From Myxococcota bacterium (lineage in GTDB: Bacteria > Myxococcota > B64-G9), in assembly GCA_022710975.1 (NCBI GenBank), contig JAKLGA010000003.1:1-64000 (forward strand): DNA of 64,000 bases, in the 5' to 3' direction. The notes beneath the pieces are model-generated. The model did not search any database and was not told the DNA's origin. It saw nothing but the letters and a program-made list of their open reading frames with translations. The position numbers were made by a program, and so were the translations under genes. This document shows positions 1-8,439 of the stretch, piece after piece; the first letter of the stretch is position 1, and each line of letters starts with the position of its first letter.

Positions 1-118
1 TCAGAGTGATCAACCGTCGCGAAAGCTACCTCGGCCGCTGCCTCACCCGCCCAACCACCCGAAGGAGGCTTCGCCGAAGCGGTTGCTGGACTTGACGGGT
101 CATTCCATATCAGAAACT

Positions 119-329
119 CGAGCGCGCCTCCCCGCGCGAAGAGTTTCTTGCCCGTGACGCGAAGCGACACGGGCTAGAACACCGAGCGCGCCTCCCCGCG
201 CGAAGAGTTTCTTGCCCGTGACGCGAAGCGACACGGGCTAGAACACCGAGCGCGCCTCCCCGCGCGAAGAGTTTCTTGCCCGTGACGCGAAGCGACACGG
301 GCTAGAACACCGAGCGCGCCTCCCCGCGC
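119..329. repeat. 64-bp tandem repeat array with hairpins
   Basis: Three identical 64-bp units begin at 119, 183 and 247, and a fourth copies only its first 19 bases from 311. Each unit holds a strong inverted repeat: GCCCGTG and CACGGGC flank an inner CGC-GAA-GCG hairpin with one A/A mismatch, and TTCT/AGAA pair further out. The GC-rich start of the unit (GCGCG...CGCGC) can form a second small hairpin. The octamer AGAAACTC just before the first unit (112-119) is the complement of the unit's GAGTTTCT, so an ancestral hairpin was probably longer. Perfect identity suggests recent expansion. There are no unique spacers, so this is not a CRISPR. Role unknown; REP-like or terminator-like. Confidence 0.9.
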
Positions 330-354
330 ACCCCATCCACTCCGCGCGCCCGCC

Positions 355-383
355 TTGACGCCCCCGGCCGCGGCGGGCTACCG
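355..383 (+). promoter_or_regulatory. Sigma-70-like promoter for the kinase operon
   Basis: TTGACG (355-360) lies 17 bp before CTACCG (378-383), inside GGGCTACCGT. The start codon at 422 follows about 30 nt downstream. The -35 is good and the -10 is weak but resembles other putative -10s in this window. Confidence 0.4.
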
Positions 384-421
384 TCCCCCTGTCCCTCAAC
401 GACCACGGCGGGCGGACGAGA

Positions 422-3301
422 ATGGCGGACGACGACCAGCAAGCCACCCTGCCCCCCCCGGGCGAGGGCCCGGCCGGGCCCGGGCCCGCCGAGTTGCCCC
501 GCGGCGCCAACCTGGGCCGCTACGTGATCCTCGAGAAGCTGGGCGCGGGCGGCATGGGGGTGGTGTACGCGGCCTACGACTCCGGCCTGGACCGCAAGGT
601 GGCGGTCAAGGTGCTGCGCCCCGAGACGCGGGGCGAGGAGCTGGCGGTGCGCCAGGACCGGCTGCTGCGCGAGGCGCGCGCCATGGCCAGGCTCTCCAAC
701 CCCAACGTGAACACGGTCTTCGACGTGGGCGCCTTCCAGGGCCGCCTGTACCTGGCCATGGAGCTGGTGGACGGCCAGACCCTGAAGGGCTGGCTCAGTG
801 CCCAGCCGCGGACGTGGCGCGAGGTGGCGGGGGTCTTCCTGCAGGCCGGCCGGGGGCTCCTGGCCGCCCACCAGGCCGGGCTGGTGCACCGCGACGTGAA
901 GCCCGACAACCTGCTGGTGGGCCGGGACGGCCGGGTGCGGGTGACCGACTTCGGGCTGGTGTCCTCGGGCGGCGCGGAGCCGGAGCCCGCGCTCCCGGCG
1001 GCGCCGGTCGGGACCGGCGACGACGGCGGGCTGACGCGCACGGGCGCGCTCCTGGGCTCGCCGGCCTACATGGCCCCGGAGCAGCTCGAGGGCGGCAGGG
1101 CCACCCCGGCCTCCGACCAGTTCTCCTTCTGCGTGGCGCTGCACGAGGCCCTGACCGGCGCGCGGCCGTTCTCCGGCGACAGCCCCGCCGAGGTGCTGAA
1201 CCGCATCCGGGCCGGCCAGGTCACGCCCGGCCCGCGGGCCGGCGCGGTGCCGACCTTCCTGCTCCAGGCCGTGCGCCGAGGGCTGAGCGCGGATCCGGCC
1301 GCCCGCCACCCGGACCTCGAGGTGCTGCTCGCCGAGCTCGCGCGCGATCCGGCCCGCACCCGGCGGCGCGCGCTGGCCTGGTCGGGCGGGCTGCTCGCGC
1401 TCGCCCTGGGCGGCGCCGGCCTGGCCTTCGGCCTCGGGGGCGGCCAGGCGGTGTGCGCCGACCCGGAGCGCCACCTGGCCGGCGCCTGGGACCCGGGGGT
1501 CAAGGGGCGGGTGCAGGCCGCCTTCGCGGCCACCGGCCTGCCCCAGGCCGGCTCCACCTTCCAGCGCCTGGAGCGCAGGCTCGACGCCTACGCCGCGGCC
1601 TGGGCCGCGGGGCGGCGGGAGGCCTGCGAGGCCACCCAGGTCCACGGCGAGCAGTCCCCGGCGCTCATGGATCTGCGCATGCGCTGCCTGGACCGGCGGC
1701 TCGAGGAGCTCCGCGCCCTGGGGGGCGTGCTGGCCGGCGCGGACGACGAGGTCATGGCCCGGGCCGAGGCCGCCGCCGCCGCCCTCCCGCCGCTCGCGGT
1801 CTGCCGCGACGCGCGCGCCCTCTCGCTCCAGGTCGAGCCGCCCGCGGACCCGGCCGGACGGCAGAAGATCGCCGAGGTCGAGCGGCGCCTGGCCGAGGCC
1901 GAGGCCCTGCTCCAGGCCGGACGCTTCGAGGCCGCGCTCTCGCTGGCGGCGCCGGCCGTGGCCCTGGCAGTCGAGGTGGGTCACGATCCGACCCGGGCCG
2001 AGGCGCTGCTGGTGCTCGGGCGGACCCAGGACGCGAACGGAAAGCTCGAGGAGGCCGAGGCGAGCCTGCGCGCGGCCCAGCTCGCGGCCGAGGCCGGGCG
2101 GCACGACCGCGCCACGGTCGAGGCCTGGCTCCAGCTCGTGTCCGTGGTCGGCGCGCGCCGGGGGCGCTACCAGGAGGGGCAGCGCCTGGCCGAGCAGGCC
2201 CGCGCCGCGCTGGCGCGCCTGGGCGGCGATCGGACGCTCGAGGCCACGCTGGCCATCCAGCTGGGCGACCTGCTCACGCAGGAGCAGCGCTACGCCGAGG
2301 CCCAGGGTCAGTACGAGACCGCGCTGGAGATCCGCCGCGCGCTCCTCGGCCCGGACGACCCCGCGGTGCTGGACGCGCTCTCCTCCCTGGCCACCAACCT
2401 GCGCCAGCAGACGAAGACCGCGGAGGCCGAGCGGCTGCAGCGAGAGGTGCTGGCCGGCGTCGAGCGCAGCCTGGGCGCCGAGCACCCCCGCCACGCCCAG
2501 GCCGAGAGCGATCTGGCCGCCATCCTGTTCGAGGCCGGCCGGCAGGAGGAGTCGCTCGAGCTGCAGCGGCACGCGCTCGGGACCTGGGAGAAGACCCTCC
2601 GGCCGGGCCACCCCTCGCTGGGGAACGCCATCAACCGGATGGCGGCCGCGCTGCTGAAGCTGGGCCGGATGGACGAGGCCATCGAGACCTTCCACCGGGC
2701 CCACGCCATCCACCTCGCGGCCTACGGCCCGAACCACACCCAGACCGCGGGGGTCGTGTACAACCTCGGAGTGCTCTACAACATGCAGAAGAAGTACGAC
2801 CTCGCCCAGCGGCAGTTCGAGCTGGCGGCCGCGGGCTACGAGGCCGCGCAGGGACCCGCCTCCCCGAAGGTGGCCACCATCGAGTACGCCATCTGCGGCA
2901 TGCTGCGCCTCCAGGGCCGCCTCGAGGAGGGCCTGGCGCACTGCCGGCGGAGCCGGGAGGTCAGCGAGCGCATCCCGGGCGCGCCGCCCCTGCAGCTCGC
3001 CCGCACCCTGGTGGCCATCGGCCAGTCCACCCAGAACCTCGGGCAGCCAGCGGAGGCGATCGAGCCGCTGGAGCGGGCCGTCGTGCTGCACCAGCAGGGC
3101 CCGACCCCCGCGCTCGAGGTGGCCGAGGGACGCTTCGAGCTGGCCCGCGCCCTGTGGGCCGCCAAGCGGGATCGCCCGCGCGCCCGCGCGCTGGCCGCCC
3201 AGGCCTGGGAGTTCTTCAAGCAGGCGAAGGACGTGGACGAGGCCCAGCGGGCCGAGATCGCCGCCTGGGTCAAGGCCCGCGGCCTGGGCAGGGCGCCATG
3301 A
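422..3301 (+). CDS. Hanks-type Ser/Thr protein kinase with TPR sensor domain
   Basis: This 959-aa protein is a transmembrane Ser/Thr kinase. The catalytic domain (about 34-310) shows the glycine loop GAGGMGVV, the ATP lysine K63, the HRDVKPDN catalytic loop (H156-D158), DFG (176-178) and the APE segment YMAPEQ. One transmembrane helix (about 318-340) follows. The remaining 600 residues are helical and hold TPR-like repeats of the kinesin-light-chain type, a common protein-interaction module of myxobacterial kinases. The stop overlaps the ATG of the next gene (ATGA), a sigma-54 activator, so the kinase plausibly acts with it. The target is an inference. The start is preceded by GGACGAG. Confidence 0.93.
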   Translation: MADDDQQATLPPPGEGPAGPGPAELPRGANLGRYVILEKLGAGGMGVVYAAYDSGLDRKVAVKVLRPETRGEELAVRQDRLLREARAMARLSNPNVNTVFDVGAFQGRLYLAMELVDGQTLKGWLSAQPRTWREVAGVFLQAGRGLLAAHQAGLVHRDVKPDNLLVGRDGRVRVTDFGLVSSGGAEPEPALPAAPVGTGDDGGLTRTGALLGSPAYMAPEQLEGGRATPASDQFSFCVALHEALTGARPFSGDSPAEVLNRIRAGQVTPGPRAGAVPTFLLQAVRRGLSADPAARHPDLEVLLAELARDPARTRRRALAWSGGLLALALGGAGLAFGLGGGQAVCADPERHLAGAWDPGVKGRVQAAFAATGLPQAGSTFQRLERRLDAYAAAWAAGRREACEATQVHGEQSPALMDLRMRCLDRRLEELRALGGVLAGADDEVMARAEAAAAALPPLAVCRDARALSLQVEPPADPAGRQKIAEVERRLAEAEALLQAGRFEAALSLAAPAVALAVEVGHDPTRAEALLVLGRTQDANGKLEEAEASLRAAQLAAEAGRHDRATVEAWLQLVSVVGARRGRYQEGQRLAEQARAALARLGGDRTLEATLAIQLGDLLTQEQRYAEAQGQYETALEIRRALLGPDDPAVLDALSSLATNLRQQTKTAEAERLQREVLAGVERSLGAEHPRHAQAESDLAAILFEAGRQEESLELQRHALGTWEKTLRPGHPSLGNAINRMAAALLKLGRMDEAIETFHRAHAIHLAAYGPNHTQTAGVVYNLGVLYNMQKKYDLAQRQFELAAAGYEAAQGPASPKVATIEYAICGMLRLQGRLEEGLAHCRRSREVSERIPGAPPLQLARTLVAIGQSTQNLGQPAEAIEPLERAVVLHQQGPTPALEVAEGRFELARALWAAKRDRPRARALAAQAWEFFKQAKDVDEAQRAEIAAWVKARGLGRAP

Positions 3302-4863
3302 CCCGGCGCGCGGACCCTCCCCGCCCGGACGAGGTGGAGACCCTCGAGCCGCTCGCGCCGCGCTCCGCGGAGCGGGCGCCGGCCGAGCCCTGGCTGACCA
3401 TCCTGGCCCACCCCGACCCGGGCCGGATCGGCCAGCGGGCGCGCCTGTCCGGTGAGCGCCAGCCGCTGTCGCGCCAGGCGCCGGAGTTCGAGCGCGAGGA
3501 CGGCAGCCCGGCCGGGCCCCTGCAGAGCCCCTTCCTCAGCCGCAAGCCCGCCTGGCTGAGCCGCGCGCCCCGGGGGGGCCTGCTGCTCGTCCCCGACCTG
3601 GAGGGCACCGCGCTCGAGCTCGAGGGCGCGCGCGTGCTCGCCCCGCGCAGACTCGCGGCGGCGGACCTGGCGCGCGGGGTGGTGCTCGAGCTGGGCGGCC
3701 AGGTGGCGCTGCTGCTCCACTCCCGCGCGGCGCCGACCTGGTCGGGCGAGGGGCGCGGGCTGGTCGGCGCGAGCCAGGCCCTGGACGAGCTGCGCCAGGC
3801 CATCGAGCGCCTGGCGGCCCAGCCCGCCCCGGTGCTGCTGCGCGGCGAGAGCGGGGCGGGCAAGGAGCTGGTGGCCCGCGCGCTCCACGCGGCCAGCCCG
3901 CGCGCCGGCGCCCCGATGGTGTGCATCAACCTGGCGGCCATCCCCGCCACCACGGCCGCCTCGGCCCTGTTCGGCCACATGGCCGGCGCCTTCACCGGCG
4001 CGCGCGGGGATCACCGCGGCTACTTCGAGCAGGCCGAGGGCGGCAGCCTGCTGCTGGACGAGATCGGCACCATCACCCCGGAGCTGCAGGCGACCCTGCT
4101 GCGGGTGCTGGAGAGCGGGGAGATCCAGCCGGTCGGCGACGGGCTGCCCCGGCGGGTGGACGTGCGGGTCATGGCGGCGACCGACGAGGACCTCGAGGCG
4201 GCCATGGCCGAGGGCCGCTTCCGCGCGCCCCTCTACCACCGGCTCTCGGCCTGCAGCCTGCGGGTGCCGGCGCTGCGCGAGCGCCGGGACGACATCCCGC
4301 GCCTGCTCGTCCACCTGCTGCGGCTGGAGCTCGCGGCCGCGGGCCGGCCCGAGCGGCTGGATCCGGCCGGCCCCGGGCAGGCGCCCTGGCTGCCGGCCGG
4401 CCTGGTGGCGGAGCTCACCCGCCGGCCCTGGCCGGGCAACGTGCGCCAGCTCCACAACCTCGCCCGCCACCTGGTCACCACCTTCGCCACGGCCGAGCAG
4501 GTGGACGCGGCCGCGGCCCTGCAGGCCCTCGACGAGCCGGTGCCCCCGCCCGGACAGCGGGCCGCGGCGCCGCCCGCCCCCGCCGCGCGGGCGGGCGAGC
4601 TCGAGCCGCAGGCCGCGCTGGAGGCGCTGCGCGCCCACGGCTTCAAGGTCAAGGCGGCCGCCGCGGCGCTGGGTATCTCGCGCACCACGCTGTACGCGCT
4701 GATGGAGCAGATCCCGGGCCTGCGCAAGGCCCGGGACCTCGGGCGGGAGGAGCTCGAGCGCGGCCTGGCGGAGTGCGGCGGCGATCTGGAGGCCCTGGCC
4801 GCGCGCCTGGAGGTCTCCCCCCACGGGCTCAAGCTCCGGCTCAAGGAGCTGGGGCTGCGCTGA
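3298..4863 (+). CDS. Sigma-54-dependent transcriptional activator, FHA-like N-terminus
   Basis: This 521-aa bacterial enhancer-binding protein has a central AAA+ domain with Walker A GESGAGKE, the sigma-54-contacting loop GAFTGA, Walker B LLLDEIG and the PWPGNVRQL sensor II region. The N-terminal 140 residues contain SRKPAWL and a beta-rich stretch that fits a degenerate FHA domain, which would bind phosphothreonine. There is no receiver domain. The C-terminus carries a FIS-type helix-turn-helix (AAAALGISRTTLYALM) followed by a second similar helix pair. The ATG overlaps the stop of the upstream kinase by 4 nt. Kinase/FHA-activator pairs are a known myxobacterial arrangement; direct phosphorylation is inferred. 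Confidence 0.92.
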   Translation: MTRRADPPRPDEVETLEPLAPRSAERAPAEPWLTILAHPDPGRIGQRARLSGERQPLSRQAPEFEREDGSPAGPLQSPFLSRKPAWLSRAPRGGLLLVPDLEGTALELEGARVLAPRRLAAADLARGVVLELGGQVALLLHSRAAPTWSGEGRGLVGASQALDELRQAIERLAAQPAPVLLRGESGAGKELVARALHAASPRAGAPMVCINLAAIPATTAASALFGHMAGAFTGARGDHRGYFEQAEGGSLLLDEIGTITPELQATLLRVLESGEIQPVGDGLPRRVDVRVMAATDEDLEAAMAEGRFRAPLYHRLSACSLRVPALRERRDDIPRLLVHLLRLELAAAGRPERLDPAGPGQAPWLPAGLVAELTRRPWPGNVRQLHNLARHLVTTFATAEQVDAAAALQALDEPVPPPGQRAAAPPAPAARAGELEPQAALEALRAHGFKVKAAAAALGISRTTLYALMEQIPGLRKARDLGREELERGLAECGGDLEALAARLEVSPHGLKLRLKELGLR

Positions 4864-4885
4864 GCGGGCCGGGAGGGTCACGGTC

Positions 4886-5830
4886 GTGAGCATCGAGTAC
4901 CACCGGAAGCTCCTGGGCGACGAGGTCAGGAACCGGGCCTTCCACGAGGCGCTGGCAGCCTCCATCGCGCCGGGCGAGACGGTCATGGCCGACGTGGGCG
5001 CGGGCACCGGGCTGCTGAGCTTCCTGGCGCTCCAGCTCGGGGCCAGGAAGAGCTACCTGATCGAGGCCGGACCGGTGCTGGCGCTGGCCCGCAAGCTGGC
5101 GGGCCAGAACAGGCAGAAGGGCTGCGTGTTCGTGCCCGGCCACTCCTCCGAGGTGGAGCTCCCGGAGAAGGTCGACCTGGTGGTGTCCGAGACGCTGGGC
5201 AACTTCCCCTACGAGGAGCACCTGCTGGAGAACCTGGCGGACGCCCGCAGGTTCCTGAAGCCCCGCGGCCGGCTGCTGCCCATGGGCCTGCGGGTGTTCG
5301 CCCAGCCGCTGGCGTCCGCGCGCCTGCTGGCCGAGGTGGACGTGTGGAGCCGGGTGGGCTTCGGCCTGGAGCTCGGCCCGGCGCGGGAGCTCGGGCTGAA
5401 CAACATGTACGTCAAGGCCGTGCGGCCCGACGACCTCCTGGGCGGACCCGGGGGCGCGCGGGAGATCGATCGGGTGGAGCTCTCCCGGCCGGCCACCAGC
5501 CAGCGCGTCCTGCGCGGCCGCTGGGAGCTCCCGGAAGGCGGCCGGGCGCACGGCTTCGGCCTGTGGTGGGCGGCCGAGCTCAGCCCCGGCGTGCACCTGT
5601 CGACCGGGCCCTGGGATCCGCCCACGCACTGGGAGCAGATCTTCTTGCCGCTGCGCGCGCCGCTCCTGGTGGAGCCCGGCGAGGCGCTGGAGCTCGAGCT
5701 GCGCTCGGACTCGCGCTGGAAGGTGGGCCTCCGGGTGGCCTGGACCGCGCGGGTGCTCGACGCCCGCGGCCGGCCGCGGGCCGAGGATCACCTCAGCATC
5801 GACAAGGGCGATCTCGAGCGCGTGCGCTGA
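4886..5830 (+). CDS. PRMT-like SAM-dependent methyltransferase
   Basis: This 314-aa class I methyltransferase has the SAM motif DVGAGTGLLS near residue 40. Its segment VSETLGNFPYEEHLLE recalls the double-glutamate loop of protein arginine methyltransferases, and a C-terminal beta-rich half resembles the PRMT barrel. The GTG start at 4886 is chosen because GGGAGG lies at 4871-4876. It follows the sigma-54 activator after 22 nt and is probably in the same operon. The substrate is unknown; arginine methylation would be unusual in bacteria and is only suggested by the loop. Confidence 0.75.
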   Translation: MSIEYHRKLLGDEVRNRAFHEALAASIAPGETVMADVGAGTGLLSFLALQLGARKSYLIEAGPVLALARKLAGQNRQKGCVFVPGHSSEVELPEKVDLVVSETLGNFPYEEHLLENLADARRFLKPRGRLLPMGLRVFAQPLASARLLAEVDVWSRVGFGLELGPARELGLNNMYVKAVRPDDLLGGPGGAREIDRVELSRPATSQRVLRGRWELPEGGRAHGFGLWWAAELSPGVHLSTGPWDPPTHWEQIFLPLRAPLLVEPGEALELELRSDSRWKVGLRVAWTARVLDARGRPRAEDHLSIDKGDLERVR

Positions 5831-5871
5831 CCGGCGGCAACTCCGCAGGCTGAAAGCGAAACCCGGGCCGA

Positions 5872-5899
5872 GGAAACCCCGCGGGCCGCGCGGGGATAG
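5872..5899 (+). promoter_or_regulatory. Possible ECF-type promoter and GC hairpin before the sigma gene
   Basis: GGAAAC (5872-5877) resembles the GGAAC -35 core of ECF-dependent promoters. GATAGGA follows at roughly the right distance, 10-15 nt before the ATG at 5911. Between them CCCCGCG and CGCGGGG can pair as a 7-bp hairpin (5877-5895). Autoregulation by the ECF factor is an inference. Confidence 0.3.
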
Positions 5900-5910
5900 G
5901 ACGAAGCGCG

Positions 5911-6549
5911 ATGGCCTCCGGGACCCCACCTGACGCGGCGCTGGCCCGGCGCTGCCGGGCCGGCGAGCCGGCCGCCTGGAACGAGCTGGTCCAGCGGTTC
6001 ACCCCGCTGTGCTGGCGGCTCGCGCTCCGCATGCTGCGCGATCGCGCCGAGGCGGAGGACGCATGCCAGGAGGCGTTCGTGCGCGTGGTGCGCTCCTTCG
6101 ACAGCTACGACCCCACCCGCCCCATGGGTCCCTGGGTGGGGCGCATCGCCTACCACGTCTGCCTGAAACGGCTGGGCAACAAGACCCGCCAGCGCACCGA
6201 GGTGCAGGACGCCCTGCTCCTGGGAGAGCGGACCTCGGCGGACGGGCCCGGGCCCGAGGCGGGCGCCGCCGCGAGCGAGGCGGGCGCCCTGCTGGAGAGC
6301 GCCCTGGCCGAGCTGCCGGCCCAGGATCGCGCCCTGGTCACCATGCGCTACCGCGAGGAGCTGAGCGAGGCCGAGATGAGCGAGGTCACCGGCATGCCGG
6401 TGAACACCGTCAAGACGCGGCTCCACCGGGCCCGCGCCAGGCTGCGGGCGCTGCTCCAGCCCGTCCTGGGCCCCTGGAAGCGGGCCGCCCCGTCGGAGCG
6501 ATCGCGGCCGCTGCCCGGCGGCGATCTGGAAGTGGGAGGTGAGGCATGA
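5911..6549 (+). CDS. ECF-family RNA polymerase sigma factor
   Basis: This 212-aa protein has sigma-70 region 2 at about 20-90 (AEAEDACQEAFVRVVRSF, then the WVGRIAYHVCLKRL DNA-melting and -10 recognition part). Region 4 lies at about 130-185 (ALAELPAQDRALVTMRYREE, then the helix-turn-helix with TVKTRLHRARARLR). An Ala/Gly/Pro-rich linker separates the two, as in RpoE-like ECF factors. The C-terminal 25 residues are an extra basic tail. The stop overlaps the start of the next gene (ATGA). It heads a five-gene operon ending with two GerW-like proteins. Confidence 0.93.
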   Translation: MASGTPPDAALARRCRAGEPAAWNELVQRFTPLCWRLALRMLRDRAEAEDACQEAFVRVVRSFDSYDPTRPMGPWVGRIAYHVCLKRLGNKTRQRTEVQDALLLGERTSADGPGPEAGAAASEAGALLESALAELPAQDRALVTMRYREELSEAEMSEVTGMPVNTVKTRLHRARARLRALLQPVLGPWKRAAPSERSRPLPGGDLEVGGEA

Positions 6550-7001
6550 GCCCGGCCGAGCGCGGCGAGCCCGAGCTGGAGCGAGAGCAGGATCTCGAGC
6601 AGCGTATCGAGGCCTACCTGGCGGGAGCCCTGGACCTCGAGGCCACGCGGGAGGTCGAGCGCGAGCTGGCCACGCCGGCCGGCGCAGCGCTCCTGTCCCA
6701 GGCGCTGGCGCTGCGGGAAGTCCTGGCCACGACTCCCGCGGGGCCCCCCGCGGGGTTGCTCCCCAGGCTGCAGGCGGCCGTGGAGTCCGAGCTCGGGGCC
6801 GCGGCCGCGGAGCGCAGCCAGGTGGGCGCGGCGCGGATCGCGCTCGACAGCCTGCGCTGGAGCATGGCCTGGCTCGCCCCGGCGCAGGCCGGCGTGGACG
6901 GGCTGCGCTACGCGCTGGGCGCCCGCGGGGCGGAGGCGGAGGCCCCCGCGCCGTCGAAGGTCCGTCCGCTGTGGCGGCGGCTGCTGCGAAGGAGGAAGTG
7001 A
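6546..7001 (+). CDS. Possible cytoplasmic anti-sigma factor / ECF partner
   Basis: This 151-aa protein overlaps the ECF sigma gene by 4 nt. Its N-terminal part (YLAGALDLEATREVERELA) looks like the helical start of anti-sigma domains, where residues and spacing suit binding of region 4. The zinc-finger HxxxCxxC motif is absent and no convincing membrane helix is visible. The C-terminus is strongly basic (WRRLLRRRK). Gene order alone suggests it controls the sigma factor. I do not recognise a named family, so the role is an inference from position. Confidence 0.6.
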   Translation: MSPAERGEPELEREQDLEQRIEAYLAGALDLEATREVERELATPAGAALLSQALALREVLATTPAGPPAGLLPRLQAAVESELGAAAAERSQVGAARIALDSLRWSMAWLAPAQAGVDGLRYALGARGAEAEAPAPSKVRPLWRRLLRRRK

Positions 7002-7006
7002 TCGCC

Positions 7007-7669
7007 GTGGAGCTCGCGCTCTCCATCCTGGGCGTGCTGCTCGGCGTGCTCGGCTGGCTGCTCGTCGGCCTCCTCGGGCTCGCCCTGCTCCTCGTGCTCG
7101 TCCCGGTCCACGCCCGGGCCGCGGGCCGGGCGCGGCTCGAGGGGGACGAGGGGGACCGGCTGGAGGGCACCTTCCGGGTGGCCTGGGGCGCAGGGCTCGT
7201 CGTCTTCACCGGCTCGCTCGGGGAGGGCCTGTGGCTCCGCGTCCTCGGCCTGCGCGTGGCGCGGCTCCGGCCGGGCCACGGACCGGGGCGCGGCGCGAAA
7301 GTAGCGCACCCGGAGGAGAGGCCGGGGCGGCAGGCGGAGCGCCGCGGGCGGGGCGGGGCCTGGTTCTGGCGCCACCGCCGGGCCCTGCTGGGCGCCGCCC
7401 GCCGCCTCCTGGGCACCTTGCACCTCCGCGGCCGGCTGCGCGGGGTGGTCGGCATGGAAGACCCGGCCGACGCGGCCCTGCTGCACGGCTTGCTCCTCGC
7501 GCTCGGCGCGCTGGGCGTGGAGACCGAGGTGGAGTGCGACTACCTGGAGGCCCGGCTGGATCTCGCGGGAGAGCTCCGCCTGCGGGCGTGGCCGGCCGAG
7601 ACGCTGGCGGTCGCGCTCGAGCTCCTCTTCCGCCGGGAACTCCGGGCTGCCCTGCGGGATAGGGCCTGA
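7007..7669 (+). CDS. DUF2953 membrane protein (YtfI-like)
   Basis: This 220-aa protein has one or two N-terminal membrane helices (LGVLLGVLGWLLVGLLGLALLLVLV, interrupted here for brevity at residue 25), then a beta-rich domain and a basic linker. The pattern fits DUF2953. The GTG at 7007 is preferred over GTG 6998 because AAGGAGG (6989-6995) is better spaced from it. In Bacillus, a DUF2953 gene (ytfI) is paired with the GerW-family gene ytfJ. Here it is followed by two GerW-like genes, which supports the call. Molecular function is unknown. Confidence 0.7.
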   Translation: MELALSILGVLLGVLGWLLVGLLGLALLLVLVPVHARAAGRARLEGDEGDRLEGTFRVAWGAGLVVFTGSLGEGLWLRVLGLRVARLRPGHGPGRGAKVAHPEERPGRQAERRGRGGAWFWRHRRALLGAARRLLGTLHLRGRLRGVVGMEDPADAALLHGLLLALGALGVETEVECDYLEARLDLAGELRLRAWPAETLAVALELLFRRELRAALRDRA

Positions 7670-7706
7670 TGGAACGCAACCACGGGAGACGAAGGAGGTC
7701 GCGGTC

Positions 7707-8003
7707 ATGAAACAGGTCGAGTCGATGCTGAGCGCGCTGGCGGGGCGGCTGATGGACCTCGCCCGCAAGAACGCCACCGTGGCCAAGCCCATCGCGCTCG
7801 GCGAGCGGGTGGTGGTGCCCCTGGTCGAGATCGGCCTGGGCATGGGGGCCGGCGGCGGCGTGGGCGAGGGCCACGACGACAAGGCGGACGGCGTGAGCGG
7901 CAAGGGCGTGGGCGGCGGGGCCGGCGGCGTGGCCAAGGCCAGCCCGGTGGCGGTGGTGGTGATCGAGGGCGGCAAGGTCCGGCTCGAGGGCCTGGCCCGC
8001 TGA
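7707..8003 (+). CDS. GerW/YtfJ-family protein, copy 1
   Basis: This 98-aa protein has an amphipathic N-terminal helix, then TVAKPIALGERVVVPLVEI, a glycine-rich loop (GLGMGAGGGVGEG), a second glycine-rich stretch (KGVGGGAGGVAK) and the end PVAVVVIEGGKVRLEG. This layout is typical of the Spore_YtfJ/GerW family. A good ribosome site (GAAGGAGGT) precedes the ATG. The family was named from Bacillus spore germination but occurs in non-sporulating bacteria. A tandem paralogue follows after 18 nt, and the DUF2953 gene lies upstream. The biochemical role is unknown. Confidence 0.8.
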   Translation: MKQVESMLSALAGRLMDLARKNATVAKPIALGERVVVPLVEIGLGMGAGGGVGEGHDDKADGVSGKGVGGGAGGVAKASPVAVVVIEGGKVRLEGLAR

Positions 8004-8021
8004 GCGAAGGGAGCGTGCGCC

Positions 8022-8420
8022 ATGGAACACCTGAACGGGCTCATGGATCTCCTGGCCGGCCGCATGGCCGATCTCACCAAGAGCGATCTCGTGGCCGGCG
8101 AGCCGCTCACCTTCGGCCCGGTCACCCTGGTGGTGCTCTCCCGGGTCACCCTGGGCTTCGGCGCGGGCGGCGGGGAGGGCGAGGGCGACTTCCAGCAACT
8201 CCACGCCGACAAGAAGCAGAGGCCGCCCTTCGGCAAGGGCAAGGGCGTGGGCGCCGGGGCGGGCGGCGGTGGCAAGGCGCGCCCGGTGGCGGTCGTGGCC
8301 TTCGGCCCCGAGGGCGTCCAGATCCTGCCCGTGCCGGAGAGGAAGGGGCTGCTGGACAAGCTGTTCGACCGCGTGCCCGAGCTGATCGAGCTGGCCCAGA
8401 AGGCCCAGGCGAAGGGTTGA
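8022..8420 (+). CDS. GerW/YtfJ-family protein, copy 2
   Basis: This 132-aa paralogue of the preceding gene has the same order of motifs: an N-terminal helix with a similar DLLAGRMADL pattern, ESL-type strand (GEPLTFGPVTLVVLSRVTLGFG), GAGGGEGEGD and GVGAGAGGGGKARPVAVVAF. A 25-residue helical tail (LLDKLFDRVPELIELAQKA) is extra and could oligomerise or bind membrane. AAGGGAG precedes the start. It ends the ECF sigma operon; the next gene is convergent on the opposite strand with 19 nt between stops. Confidence 0.8.
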   Translation: MEHLNGLMDLLAGRMADLTKSDLVAGEPLTFGPVTLVVLSRVTLGFGAGGGEGEGDFQQLHADKKQRPPFGKGKGVGAGAGGGGKARPVAVVAFGPEGVQILPVPERKGLLDKLFDRVPELIELAQKAQAKG

Positions 8421-8439
8421 GCCGCGCGCGGCCGGGGGC

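Noticed and set aside
119-329. CRISPR-like array
   Set aside because: Units are contiguous and identical with no unique spacers and no cas genes nearby.
302-3091. Very long minus-strand open frame opposite the kinase
   Set aside because: Low-complexity Arg/Gly/His/Leu-rich product mirrors the plus-strand kinase; in GC-rich DNA such shadows are expected. The kinase has all catalytic motifs.
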